From: Gluconacetobacter asukensis
GTDB taxonomy: Bacteria; Pseudomonadota; Alphaproteobacteria; Acetobacterales; Acetobacteraceae
Length of the DNA stretch: 64,000 bases
Direction: 5' to 3'
Assembly (NCBI RefSeq): GCF_014174375.1
Contig: NZ_JABEQE010000001.1
Coordinates: 186,001 to 250,000 of the forward strand
Shown: piece by piece, positions 48,237 through 64,000 of the stretch
Layout of the letters: every line of letters starts with the position of its first letter
Numbering within the stretch: the first letter of the stretch is position 1
Position numbers and translations under genes: made by a program
The notes under the pieces: generated by a model
Databases searched by the model: none
Seen by the model: the letters and a program-made list of their open reading frames with translations, nothing else
Told to the model about the DNA's origin: nothing

Positions 48237-48713
48237 TTACCAGCGGTAATGACTGAACGCCTTGTTGGCCTCGGCCATGCGATGCGTGTCTTCACGCTTC
48301 TTCACGGCGGACCCACGATTGTTGACCGCGTCCAGAAGCTCGTTGGACAGACGCTCCTGCATGGTGTTCTCGCCACGCTTGCGCGAGGCATCGATCAGCC
48401 AGCGGATCGCAAGCGCCTGACGACGCTCCGTGCGCACTTCGACGGGCACCTGATAGGTAGCACCACCGACGCGACGCGAACGGACCTCGACGGCCGGCTT
48501 CACGTTGTCCAGCGCGCTGTGGAACATCACAACCGGATCGGCAGCTGCACCACCACGGCGACGCAGCACCTCAAGCGCACCATAGACGATGCCTTCGGCG
48601 GTGGACTTCTTGCCGTCGTACATGAGCGCATTCATGAAGCGCGTGATGACGACATCACCAAATTTCGGATCGGGAAGAATCTCGCGCTTCACGGCGCGAT
48701 GACGGCGACTCAT
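48237..48713 (-). CDS. rpsG: 30S ribosomal protein S7
   Basis: The 158-aa protein begins [47 protein letters not shown] and ends with [10 protein letters not shown], as in S7, which nucleates 30S head assembly and represses the str operon in E. coli. It starts 15 nt after rpsL. Confidence 0.97.
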   Translation of the reverse strand: MSRRHRAVKREILPDPKFGDVVITRFMNALMYDGKKSTAEGIVYGALEVLRRRGGAAADPVVMFHSALDNVKPAVEVRSRRVGGATYQVPVEVRTERRQALAIRWLIDASRKRGENTMQERLSNELLDAVNNRGSAVKKREDTHRMAEANKAFSHYRW

Positions 48714-48728
48714 GCCTGGTTATTCCTT

Positions 48729-49100
48729 TTACTTCGGACGCTTCGCGCCATAGAGCGAGCGACGCTGACGACGCTTGGCGATACCCTGGGTATCCAGAAC
48801 GCCACGCAGGATGTGGTAACGCACGCCCGGAAGATCCTTGACGCGGCCACCGCGGATCAGGACCACACTATGCTCCTGCAGGTTGTGGCCTTCACCGGGG
48901 ATGTAGCTGACGACCTCATAGCCGTTCGTCAGACGCACCTTCGCAACCTTACGCAGAGCCGAGTTCGGCTTCTTCGGTGTGGTTGTGTAGACGCGGGTGC
49001 AGACACCGCGCTTCTGCGGGCAACCCTGCAGAGCAGGCACCTTATTGCGCTTGGCTGCGGGCTCGCGGCCTTTGGCGATCAGCTGGTTGATGGTCGGCAT
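48729..49100 (-). CDS. rpsL: 30S ribosomal protein S12
   Basis: This 123-aa protein has [14 protein letters not shown] and the decoding-site segments [18 protein letters not shown] and [14 protein letters not shown]. The lysines at which streptomycin resistance usually arises (PKKPNS and GRVKDLPG) are wild-type. It opens the str operon, with a promoter candidate about 220 nt upstream. Confidence 0.97.
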   Translation of the reverse strand: MPTINQLIAKGREPAAKRNKVPALQGCPQKRGVCTRVYTTTPKKPNSALRKVAKVRLTNGYEVVSYIPGEGHNLQEHSVVLIRGGRVKDLPGVRYHILRGVLDTQGIAKRRQRRSLYGAKRPK

Positions 49101-49316
49101 ACGCCTTTCCCGATCCTTACAAATTTCGGCCGGCCAACCGCGTCTTAGGTTGCCGACTGTCGTTCACAACAAAATCCCACCGAATGAGGATCATTCGCCT
49201 GGGCATCATATTTACATCCGGCCTTGGCGACCCTCTCGGATCACGGCGCCGCATGCCTGCATGCTGCATTCGACGGCCAACGACGTCATACGAGACGGGG
49301 CTAGCCGAGGGCGCGG

Positions 49317-49345
49317 AACCTACGAAGCCCCTGCCCTTGAGTCAA
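49317..49345 (-). promoter_or_regulatory. Promoter candidate of the str operon (rpsL)
   Basis: On the minus strand, TTGACT (49345-49340) and TAGGTT (49322-49317) are separated by 17 nt, followed by a GC-rich start region as in stringently controlled promoters. The -35 and following bases (TTGACTCAAGGG) resemble those of the rpsM promoter. Confidence 0.45.
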
Positions 49346-49523
49346 GTGTTACCTCGGGATTCGCGGCCGATTCCCGCCGAATTATCTCGTCGGGCCGGCG
49401 ATGGCGGGCATGCAGTTACGGCAGGCCCGCCATCGCGCCATCATCGCGCATCCCGATCGTGCCAATCATCCGATTCGGCACGATCCGGTCGGCCATCAGA
49501 TACAGGAGCACGCTCCCATATGA

Positions 49524-49553
49524 AAGGGGCCGGGTGTTGCCACCCGGCCCCTT
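49524..49553 (-). terminator. Terminator hairpin after rpoC
   Basis: A perfect 13-bp stem (49524-49536 with 49541-49553, TTGC loop) begins 64 nt after the rpoC stop. The U-run on the minus strand is short, but stem strength and position support termination of the rpoBC operon. Confidence 0.65.
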
Positions 49554-49617
49554 CATCATTGCGCCTCTTCACAGCTGCGCCAGACGCCCCCTGAGAGGCG
49601 CCCAGCCAGAGGGCCGC

Positions 49618-58083
<8,466 letters not shown>

Positions 58084-58280
58084 CGTCTATCCTGCCCCCA
58101 TCCCCGACGACCCGGACCTTTCCGCGCCCGGAACCCGGAGCCACGGCGACCGAAAGCGGATCATCACAAACCGTCTATGCCTGGGCGCCGCAACCGGCGC
58201 CCCCGCCCACCCCGAAGGATGGGCCTTCTACCGCCGAAGGCGCCCGAGACCTTGCGGTCAGGGCGCCAGAACGGCCAAGG

Positions 58281-58307
58281 GGGCGGGACCCTTTCGGGTT
58301 CCCGCCC
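58281..58307 (-). other. Attenuator-like hairpin between rplL and rpoB
   Basis: An 11-bp GC stem with one bulged base (58281-58291 with 58296-58307, TTTC loop) lies 54 nt after the rplL stop and about 200 nt before rpoB. Position matches the E. coli rplL-rpoB attenuator that lowers rpoBC relative to ribosomal protein genes. No clear U-run follows. Confidence 0.55.
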
Positions 58308-58360
58308 TCACCTGGCATCAAGCAGGAGAGGCAGCCCGGAGGCCGCCAACACCCGGCAGA

Positions 58361-58735
58361 TTACTTCACTTCGACGGTCGCGCCGTTCTCTTCAAGAACC
58401 TTCTTGATCTTCTCGGCTTCGTCCTTGTTCACGCCTTCCTTCACGGTCTTCGGCGCACCCTCGACCAGGTCCTTGGCTTCCTTCAGGCCCAGGCCGGTGA
58501 TGCCACGGATTTCCTTGATGACGTTGATCTTCTTGTCGCCGGCCTTGGCCAGGACAACAGTGAACTCGGTCTGCTCTTCAGCCGGGGCAGCGGCGGCAGC
58601 GGCCGGCGCGGCGGCAACGGCAACCGGAGCGGCGGCGGAAACGCCCCACTTCTCTTCCAGCAGCTTCGAGAGCTCGGCGGCCTCGAGAACCGTGAGGGCG
58701 GACAGCTCGTCAACGAGTTTGGTCAGATCGGCCAT
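58361..58735 (-). CDS. rplL: 50S ribosomal protein L7/L12
   Basis: The 124-aa stalk protein has an N-terminal dimerisation helix ([28 protein letters not shown]), an alanine-rich hinge, and a C-terminal domain [40 protein letters not shown] that recruits translation factors. It follows rplJ by 101 nt. Confidence 0.97.
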   Translation of the reverse strand: MADLTKLVDELSALTVLEAAELSKLLEEKWGVSAAAPVAVAAAPAAAAAAPAEEQTEFTVVLAKAGDKKINVIKEIRGITGLGLKEAKDLVEGAPKTVKEGVNKDEAEKIKKVLEENGATVEVK

Positions 58736-58836
58736 GATTTGGTCTTCCTAATGTATACACTGATTGGCGCAACACAATCCCGATTTCACGAGACTGTGCA
58801 AATTTCATCACCCCGCGCATGCGGGGCGCAGATGGC

Positions 58837-59355
58837 TCAGGCAGCCTCGTCCTTCTTGGCGTAGGCCCCGAAAACCCGCGCAAGCTGTCCGGCCGGCGCC
58901 TGGAGAACACCCGCGATGCGCGTGGCCGGCGTGGAGATCATCCCCACCAGCTGCGCCCGGAGCGTATCCAGGGACGGCAGCTCGGCCAGCGCCTTGACCC
59001 CATCGACATTCAGCGTCTGGGTGCCGAGCGCTCCACCGAGCAGAACGAGCTTTTCGTTGGTCTTGGCGAACTCGACAAGCACCTTGGCCACGGCCACAGG
59101 ATCGGCAGACCACGAAATCGCGGTCGGCCCCTTCAGCAGCGGCGAAATGCCCTCGAATCGGGTCCCTGCCAGGGCGAGGTTGGCCAGCCGGTTCTTCGCG
59201 ACCTTGTAAGTCGCTCCAGCCGCGCGCACGCGCTGCCGAAGGATCGTCGCATCAGCCACCGTCAGCCCGTCATTGCGGGTTACGACAACCATGGACGTCT
59301 CGGCGAACACGGCTGCGAGGGAGGCAACAAACTCCCGCTTCTCCGTACGGTCCAA
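58837..59355 (-). CDS. rplJ: 50S ribosomal protein L10 (TTG start)
   Basis: The 172-aa protein begins (M)[21 protein letters not shown] at a TTG codon at 59355, with GGAGACGGGA immediately upstream. The next in-frame ATG upstream (59469) adds 38 residues unlike L10, so TTG is preferred; it gives the standard length. L10 anchors L7/L12 dimers and in E. coli represses its own operon by binding the leader. The weak start codon may help limit L10 relative to L7/L12. Confidence 0.95.
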   Translation of the reverse strand: MDRTEKREFVASLAAVFAETSMVVVTRNDGLTVADATILRQRVRAAGATYKVAKNRLANLALAGTRFEGISPLLKGPTAISWSADPVAVAKVLVEFAKTNEKLVLLGGALGTQTLNVDGVKALAELPSLDTLRAQLVGMISTPATRIAGVLQAPAGQLARVFGAYAKKDEAA

Positions 59356-59530
59356 TTCCCGTCTCCGTCGTGACCTGCCGGGGATGCCCCAACAGGCCGG
59401 GTTTACCCTAGGAGGATGAGACCTTGCGGCCCACCCTCCGGTTCGCCTGTCCTGTGAACAACGGAACAACCAGTGTAGGCGGCGTAGCCACCCCTATCCG
59501 GCAATCCCCGTCTTCCGGTTGCGGACCCAA
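59356..59530 (-). promoter_or_regulatory. Possible L10 leader upstream of rplJ
   Basis: The 293-nt gap between rplA and rplJ has no gene. Its 3' part folds into at least one stem-loop (CCTG..GGGG-CAT-CCCC..CAGG, about 59373-59395) just before the TTG. L10-type leaders occupy this place in many bacteria. I could not verify the consensus kink-turn motif by eye. Confidence 0.35.
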
Positions 59531-59648
59531 AGGTCCATCAAGGCATCAGCCACATCCGGTCATGGACAGGTTCGGAAGAACGAGGCACCGCAGGCACCCC
59601 GCCTCCTGTCCGCGATACCCTTGCGGGCATCACGTCATCTCTTGCGTG

Positions 59649-60344
59649 TCAGCCCGCCGAGAACGAGGACACGTCGACGCGCACGCCGGGGCCCATCGTG
59701 GACGACAGAGCGGCCTTGCGCAGATAGGTGCCCTTGGCGCCCGTCGGCTTGGCCTTCTGCACCGCATCGACGAAGGCGCGGATGTTTTCGATCAGCTTCT
59801 CGCTGTCGAAAGACGCCTTGCCGATACCGGCATGGATGATACCGGCCTTCTCGGCGCGATACTCGACCTGGCCGGACTTGGCCGCCGTCACGGCGCCCTT
59901 CACGTCCATGGTCACGGTGCCCAGCTTGGGGTTCGGCATCAGACCGCGCGGGCCCAGGATCTTACCCAGGCGACCGACCAGAGCCATCATGTCCGGCGTC
60001 GCGATGCAGCGGTCGAACGCGATTTCGCCAGCCTGCACCTTCTCGGCCAGGTCCTCGGCACCCACCACGTCGGCACCGGCGGCCAGGGCTTCTTCGGCCT
60101 TCGCGCCACGGGCGAACACGCCCACGCGCAGGGTCTTGCCGGTGCCGTTCGGCAGCGACAGCAGGCCGCGGACCATCTGGTCGGCGTGACGCGGGTCGAT
60201 GCCCAGGTTCAGCGAGATCTCGATCGTCTCGTCGAACTTGGCGGTCGCCGTCTGCTTCACCAGACCGATCGCCTCGTCGAGGCCATAGGATTTGTTACGG
60301 TCGACAGAGGCCTGGCCGGCCGTCAGACGCTTGTTCTTGGCCAT
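59649..60344 (-). CDS. rplA: 50S ribosomal protein L1
   Basis: This 231-aa protein has [41 protein letters not shown] and the conserved [19 protein letters not shown]1 binds the L1 stalk and in E. coli represses the L11 operon. It starts 4 nt after rplK. Confidence 0.97.
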   Translation of the reverse strand: MAKNKRLTAGQASVDRNKSYGLDEAIGLVKQTATAKFDETIEISLNLGIDPRHADQMVRGLLSLPNGTGKTLRVGVFARGAKAEEALAAGADVVGAEDLAEKVQAGEIAFDRCIATPDMMALVGRLGKILGPRGLMPNPKLGTVTMDVKGAVTAAKSGQVEYRAEKAGIIHAGIGKASFDSEKLIENIRAFVDAVQKAKPTGAKGTYLRKAALSSTMGPGVRVDVSSFSAG

Positions 60345-60348
60345 TGGA

Positions 60349-60783
60349 TCAGCCCTCCACCACCGTAAGGCCCATCGAACGGGCGGAGCCGATCAGCATC
60401 CGCACAGCCCCGTCGATGTCGTTGGCATTCATGTCCTGCTTCTTCTGCTCGGCGATCTCGCGCAGCTGCGCCATCGTGACGCTGCCGACCGCGGCCGACT
60501 TGCCCACCGTCGAGCTGCCCTTCTTGATGTTGGCAGCCTTCATCAGGAAATAGGTGTTCGGCGGGGTCTTGGTGATGAAGGTGAACGTGCGGTCGGCATA
60601 GGCGGTGATGACGACCGGGATCGGCATACCGGGCTCGAGGCCCTGCGTCTTGGCGTTGAACTCCTTGCAGAACTGCATGATGTTCAGGCCGCGCTGACCC
60701 AGCGCCGGGCCGACCGGCGGGGACGGATTCGCCTTGCCGGCGGGAATTTGTAGCTTGATGTAGCCAACGATCTTTTTGGCCAT
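60349..60783 (-). CDS. rplK: 50S ribosomal protein L11
   Basis: The 144-aa protein starts [44 protein letters not shown] at 60783; a longer frame to 60843 is rejected. It has [17 protein letters not shown] and the C-terminal [24 protein letters not shown]. It forms the GTPase-associated centre. It is the first ribosomal gene of the block, 108 nt after the RND outer membrane factor gene. Confidence 0.97.
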   Translation of the reverse strand: MAKKIVGYIKLQIPAGKANPSPPVGPALGQRGLNIMQFCKEFNAKTQGLEPGMPIPVVITAYADRTFTFITKTPPNTYFLMKAANIKKGSSTVGKSAAVGSVTMAQLREIAEQKKQDMNANDIDGAVRMLIGSARSMGLTVVEG

Positions 60784-60883
60784 ATCCGGGGCTCCTGACT
60801 GTTTCACCCGGACCGCGGTTCCTGCGGCCGGCCCGCCGTGCAAGACGGCGGACGCGGCCTCCCGCGTTCCGTAAGAGGCGGGT

Positions 60884-60912
60884 CCCTAACCCTATTGGGC
60901 CGGGGTTGTCAA
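60884..60912 (-). promoter_or_regulatory. Promoter candidate of rplK, inside a terminator-like hairpin
   Basis: On the minus strand a perfect -35 TTGACA (60912-60907) lies in the last codons of the outer membrane factor gene. The -10 region about 17-18 nt downstream (TTAGGG/TAGGGA near 60889-60884) is a poor match. The -35 overlaps a perfect 11-bp hairpin (60897-60907 with 60911-60921, 3-nt loop). Confidence 0.4.
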
Positions 60913-62523
60913 CCCCGGCCCGGCCAGCCCGGTCCCGGTCAGGTTCAGTTGGTCCGGCCCGCTGCCGGTCGCGATGCCCCCGGCCTCCTTGGGCACGCGC
61001 AGCCCCTCGTACTGCAGGGGCGCGAAGGGCATGACCGACTTGTCGGACGGCAGCTGGGCCCGCGACCACCCGCCCCCCAGCGCGCGGATCAGCGCCACCG
61101 TCGCCTGATGGCGCCGGGTCTCGACCTGGACCTCGGCGATACGCGCGGTCAGGGCGGCGATCTGGGCCACCACCACGTCCAGATAGTTGGTCAGCCCGCC
61201 CGTATAGAGCGCCATGGTCATGCCCTGGGTTCGGACGGCGGCCTGCACCGAACGGTGCTGCTGCGCCAGTTCGGTACGCAGCTGCCCGGTCATGGTCAGC
61301 CCGTCCTCGACATCCTGGAAGGCCTGCAGCACCACGCCGCGATAATTATCCTCTGCCTGGCGATATTGCGACCAGGTGCGCTGCAGCTCCGCCCGGCGAA
61401 GACCGCCCTGGAACAGCGGCATCGCCGCCTGCACGGCATAGGAATACATGCTGTTCGACAGGTCGGCGAGCGTGAAGCCGTTATCCATGAACCCGGTCAT
61501 CGCGTTCACCGACACGTTCGGATAGAACGCGGCGCGCGATACGCCGATGGCGCGGTTGGCCTGCGCCATCTCGCGCTCGGCGGCCGCCACGTCCGGCCGG
61601 CGCTCCAGCAGCGCCGAGGGCAGCAGCATCGGCACCCCGACATCGGGGAAATGCATCTGGCTTTCCGGCTCCAGATGAAAGGATGCCGGCGCTACGCCCA
61701 CCAGCGCCGCGATCGCATGTTCCAGCACCGCCCGGCGCGCCAGCAGGTCGGTCTCCTGCGCCTGGGTGGCATAGAGCTGGTTTTCGGCGCGCGAGACGTC
61801 CAGCCCGGCAGCAATCGCCCCGGCCTGGCGCATATGCGTGATCTGCACCGCCAGCTTGTAGGTATTGATCGAGTCGCGATAGACCGTGTCCTGCACGTCC
61901 AGCCCGCGCAGGGCGATGTAATCGGACGCCAGTTCGGCGTCGGTGCTCAGCCGCGTCAGCGCGTAATCGGCGGCGCGTTCCTGCGCCGCCTGTACGCGCA
62001 TCCGCTTGCGATTGCGGATCGCCGACCAGAAATCGGGCTCCCACGTCGCGGTGCCGCTATATTGCTCCGACGACATATAGGTCGGGCCGGTCGATCCCGC
62101 CCCGCGCCACAGCCGATGCGCCGAGCCCTTGTATTTGGCCATGCCCGCACCCGCTGTCACCTGCGGATACAGGCCAGCCTGGGCTTCGGCCGCCATGTCG
62201 CGCGCCTGGGTGAAGGTCTCGGCCGCGACCTGAAGGTCCGGATTGGCGCGATTGGCCTGCTCTTCCAGCCGGTTCAGCGCCGGGTCGCCGAGCAGGGTCC
62301 ACCAATCCCCCCGCAACGCGGCCTCGTCGGGCGCGGCGTAGCGCACCGTACCCTCGCCCTTCCAATTGTCGGGAAAGACGAAATGGTCGGGGTGATAGGC
62401 GGGCGCCATGTCGCACCCGGCCAGGCCGGTCAGCAGCGCCAGGCCGCCGGCCCAGCGGGCCGCGTGCTGCAGCCGGCCGGCGGAACGGCGCCGCAATCGC
62501 CGTGCGGGAGAGGAAAGGGTCAT
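60892..62523 (-). CDS. RND efflux outer membrane factor, NodT family
   Basis: This 543-aa protein has a lipoprotein signal (LALLTGLAGC) and two outer-membrane efflux domains rich in coiled-coil helices. Family motifs include WWTLLGDPALNRLEEQANRANPDLQVAAETF near residue 75, LASDYIALRGLDVQ, and LLERRPDVAAAEREMAQANRAIGVSRAAFYPNVSV. It forms the TolC-like channel. Its start overlaps the membrane fusion gene by 4 nt (ATGA). The C-terminal 40 residues after ALGGGW are Gly/Pro-rich and unusual in length. Confidence 0.9.
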   Translation of the reverse strand: MTLSSPARRLRRRSAGRLQHAARWAGGLALLTGLAGCDMAPAYHPDHFVFPDNWKGEGTVRYAAPDEAALRGDWWTLLGDPALNRLEEQANRANPDLQVAAETFTQARDMAAEAQAGLYPQVTAGAGMAKYKGSAHRLWRGAGSTGPTYMSSEQYSGTATWEPDFWSAIRNRKRMRVQAAQERAADYALTRLSTDAELASDYIALRGLDVQDTVYRDSINTYKLAVQITHMRQAGAIAAGLDVSRAENQLYATQAQETDLLARRAVLEHAIAALVGVAPASFHLEPESQMHFPDVGVPMLLPSALLERRPDVAAAEREMAQANRAIGVSRAAFYPNVSVNAMTGFMDNGFTLADLSNSMYSYAVQAAMPLFQGGLRRAELQRTWSQYRQAEDNYRGVVLQAFQDVEDGLTMTGQLRTELAQQHRSVQAAVRTQGMTMALYTGGLTNYLDVVVAQIAALTARIAEVQVETRRHQATVALIRALGGGWSRAQLPSDKSVMPFAPLQYEGLRVPKEAGGIATGSGPDQLNLTGTGLAGPGLTTPAQ

Positions 62524-63803
62524 TGACGGGCTCCCGCCTCCTCCGCACCCGACCGATCGTTCGGCATGGCACGGACATCGTCGGTACGGGCCGAATCGTT
62601 CGCCACGGCCGGCTGCGCGTTATAGCCCGGCGTCGCATCCACCACCCGGACCTCCTGCCCGTCCAGCAGGCCTGCCGAGGGGTTGTTGACCAGCCGGTCC
62701 GTCGCCTTCAGCCCGCCCCGGATCTGCACCGTGGTGCCCAGATTGGTCCCGACCGTCACATTATGCAGCCGGATACGGTTATGCTCGTCGACCAGCGCCA
62801 CCTGCATGCCCTCAGCCCGGAAGATCAGCGCGCCCTCCGGAATCACCAGAATGTCCGGGTCGCCCGGCGCGCGGAAATGAACGGTGGCATAGGAATCCGG
62901 CCACAGCGTGCGGTCGCTGTTATCCAGCGTCAGCTCTGTGGTCACCGTGCGGGTCGTCGCGTTGAACGCGCCGGCGGTGGCCAGGAACGTGGCCTTGTAC
63001 ACCCGGCCCGGATGCTGCGGCACGGTCACTTCGGCCGTCAGCTTGGGGCTGATAATGTCGGCATAATCCTGCGGCACCGACACGAACACGCGCATGCGAT
63101 GCACGTCGGCCACGCTGAACAGCTCGGTCGCGGTCCCGCGCGCGCTGACATCGCCGCCGCCGGCATTCACATAATCGCCGACATCGGCCAGGCGCGACGT
63201 CACCACCCCGTCGAAGGGGGCAACGATCTGCTTGAAGCCGATCAGCGCCGCATAGCGCGACACGTCGTGCCGGGCGGCCTCGACCTGGGCCTGCTCGGCC
63301 TCGGCGTTCGCCGCCTGCACGTCGACTTCCTGCTGCGACACGGCCTGCGTGCCCTGCAGCGCCTTCCAGCGCTTCGCCGTGATCTGCGCCAGCTTGTAGC
63401 GCGCCATCGCCACGTCGAAATTCGCCTTCGACGCGGCGTACTGCGCGTCCAGCCCCGGTGTGTCGATGGTGGCCAGCACGTCGCCCGCCTTCACCTCGGC
63501 GCCGAAATCCTTGTACCACATGCGCACATAGCCCGAGACCTGGGCATAAATCGGCGCCAGGTACCAGGCCGAGATATTGCCCGGCAGGTCCAGCGTGCGG
63601 ATGCTCGGCCCCTTGCCGGGCGAGATCAGCTGCACCCGCGGGATCGCGGCATCTTCCGTCTGGTGACGCAGCGCGCCCAGATGCGCCTGCCGCTGGATAA
63701 TCCCGCCGCCGACCACCACCACCGCCAGGATGACGCCGACGCCGGCCAGCAGCTTCCCGCGCCCCGACGGTTTTGGTCCGCGGGTCTGTTCCACGGCGCT
63801 CAT
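62520..63803 (-). CDS. RND efflux periplasmic membrane fusion protein (HlyD/AcrA type)
   Basis: The 427-aa protein has an N-terminal membrane anchor (LLAGVGVILAVVVVGGGII), a biotinyl-lipoyl-like half PIYAQVSGYVRMWYKDFGAEVKAGDVLATIDTPGLD, an alpha-helical hairpin, and the second half IVAPFDGVVTSRLADVGDYVNAGGG. It links the inner-membrane pump to the outer channel. The start overlaps the pump stop as ATGA. Confidence 0.9.
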   Translation of the reverse strand: MSAVEQTRGPKPSGRGKLLAGVGVILAVVVVGGGIIQRQAHLGALRHQTEDAAIPRVQLISPGKGPSIRTLDLPGNISAWYLAPIYAQVSGYVRMWYKDFGAEVKAGDVLATIDTPGLDAQYAASKANFDVAMARYKLAQITAKRWKALQGTQAVSQQEVDVQAANAEAEQAQVEAARHDVSRYAALIGFKQIVAPFDGVVTSRLADVGDYVNAGGGDVSARGTATELFSVADVHRMRVFVSVPQDYADIISPKLTAEVTVPQHPGRVYKATFLATAGAFNATTRTVTTELTLDNSDRTLWPDSYATVHFRAPGDPDILVIPEGALIFRAEGMQVALVDEHNRIRLHNVTVGTNLGTTVQIRGGLKATDRLVNNPSAGLLDGQEVRVVDATPGYNAQPAVANDSARTDDVRAMPNDRSGAEEAGARQ

Positions 63804-64000
63804 GCGCGTTCTCCTTCGGCGCTACGGTGTCTCTCGGACCGCCTGCCATGCAGCAGGGCGAAGACGGAGGGCACGAACAGCAGCGTCGCCACTGTCGCCA
63901 CCATCAGCCCGCCCATCACCGCCCGGCCGAGCGGCGCGTTCTGCGAATTGCTCAGGGACATCGGCAGCATGCCGATGATCATGGCCGATGCCGTCATCAG
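63800..64000 (-). CDS. RND efflux pump, C-terminal end (partial)
   Basis: Only the last 66 residues fall within the window. They read LMTASAMIIGMLPMSLSNSQNAPLGRAVMGGLMVATVATLLFVPSVFALLHGRR, the final membrane helices typical of the HAE1/AcrB family (GMLPMSL and APLGRAVMGGL). The stop overlaps the next gene start (ATGA), so pump, fusion protein and outer channel form one operon in that order. Substrate range cannot be judged. Confidence 0.88.
   Translation of the reverse strand: MMTASAMIIGMLPMSLSNSQNAPLGRAVMGGLMVATVATLLFVPSVFALLHGRRSERHRSAEGERA

Larger units (their letters stand above)
49101..49617. other. Intergenic region between rpoC and rpsL
   Basis: 517 nt without a gene. On the minus strand it contains the rpoC terminator hairpin (49524-49553), then a promoter candidate (49317-49345), then an untranslated leader of about 210 nt before rpsL. 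A leader this long could hold a translational regulatory site, but I cannot define one. Confidence 0.6.

Noticed and set aside
48729-49100. Possible streptomycin-resistance substitution in rpsL
   Set aside because: Both key lysines are present.

Overview
The window is a GC-rich stretch of an alphaproteobacterial chromosome, most likely from an acetic acid bacterium (Acetobacteraceae, Gluconacetobacter/Komagataeibacter type). I infer this from three things: adk sits between secY and rpsM in the ribosomal cluster; the alpha operon has no rpsD; and there is a hopanoid C-3 methylase (HpnR), whose 3-methylhopanoid products are typical of this family. No rRNA, tRNA, CRISPR array, insertion sequence or prophage was found.

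The first 10.6 kb looks like a scavenging locus for organosulfur compounds. A minus-strand operon runs from 4128 to below 1. It encodes an acyl-CoA-dehydrogenase-like monooxygenase (SfnB/DszC type), an NtaA/DszA-type flavin monooxygenase, SsuD and a flavin reductase. A divergent plus-strand operon encodes a complete Dpp/Opp-type ABC importer (lipoprotein, two permeases, one fused double ATPase) followed by a YajO-type aldo/keto reductase. The importer is not the usual SsuABC type. The shared intergenic region holds one promoter with perfect hexamers at an unusually short 14-nt spacing, followed by a palindrome placed like an operator.

From 10.6 to 32.5 kb lie mixed accessory and housekeeping genes: a TonB-dependent receptor, nagA, an L-idonate 5-dehydrogenase, a CPA2 K+/H+ antiporter, two tiny translationally coupled genes (57 and about 67 aa), a small lipoprotein, hpnR, copA and copZ, an ArsC/YffB-like protein, a secreted protein, phosphoglucomutase, an isoaspartyl peptidase, an 8-oxoguanine deaminase, a secreted PLD3/PLD4-like phospholipase-D-fold protein, and a cytochrome b561 with a membrane-anchored catalase-like peroxidase.

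From 32.5 to 60.8 kb, everything is on the minus strand and forms the core information-processing superoperon. Its transcription order is rplK-rplA-rplJ-rplL-rpoB-rpoC, then rpsL-rpsG-tuf, then the S10, spc and alpha operons (rpsJ to rplQ). fusA is missing between rpsG and tuf, and secE-nusG are missing upstream of rplK. Three inferred sigma70-type promoters (before rpsM, rpsL and rplK) and several GC-rich hairpins between genes suggest how the block is subdivided. Several starts were reassigned, including a TTG start for rplJ and a GTG start for rpsM.

From 60.9 kb to the right edge there is a co-directional RND efflux operon (pump, membrane fusion protein, NodT-type outer membrane factor) where secE-nusG would be expected. 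The pump is cut by the window end.
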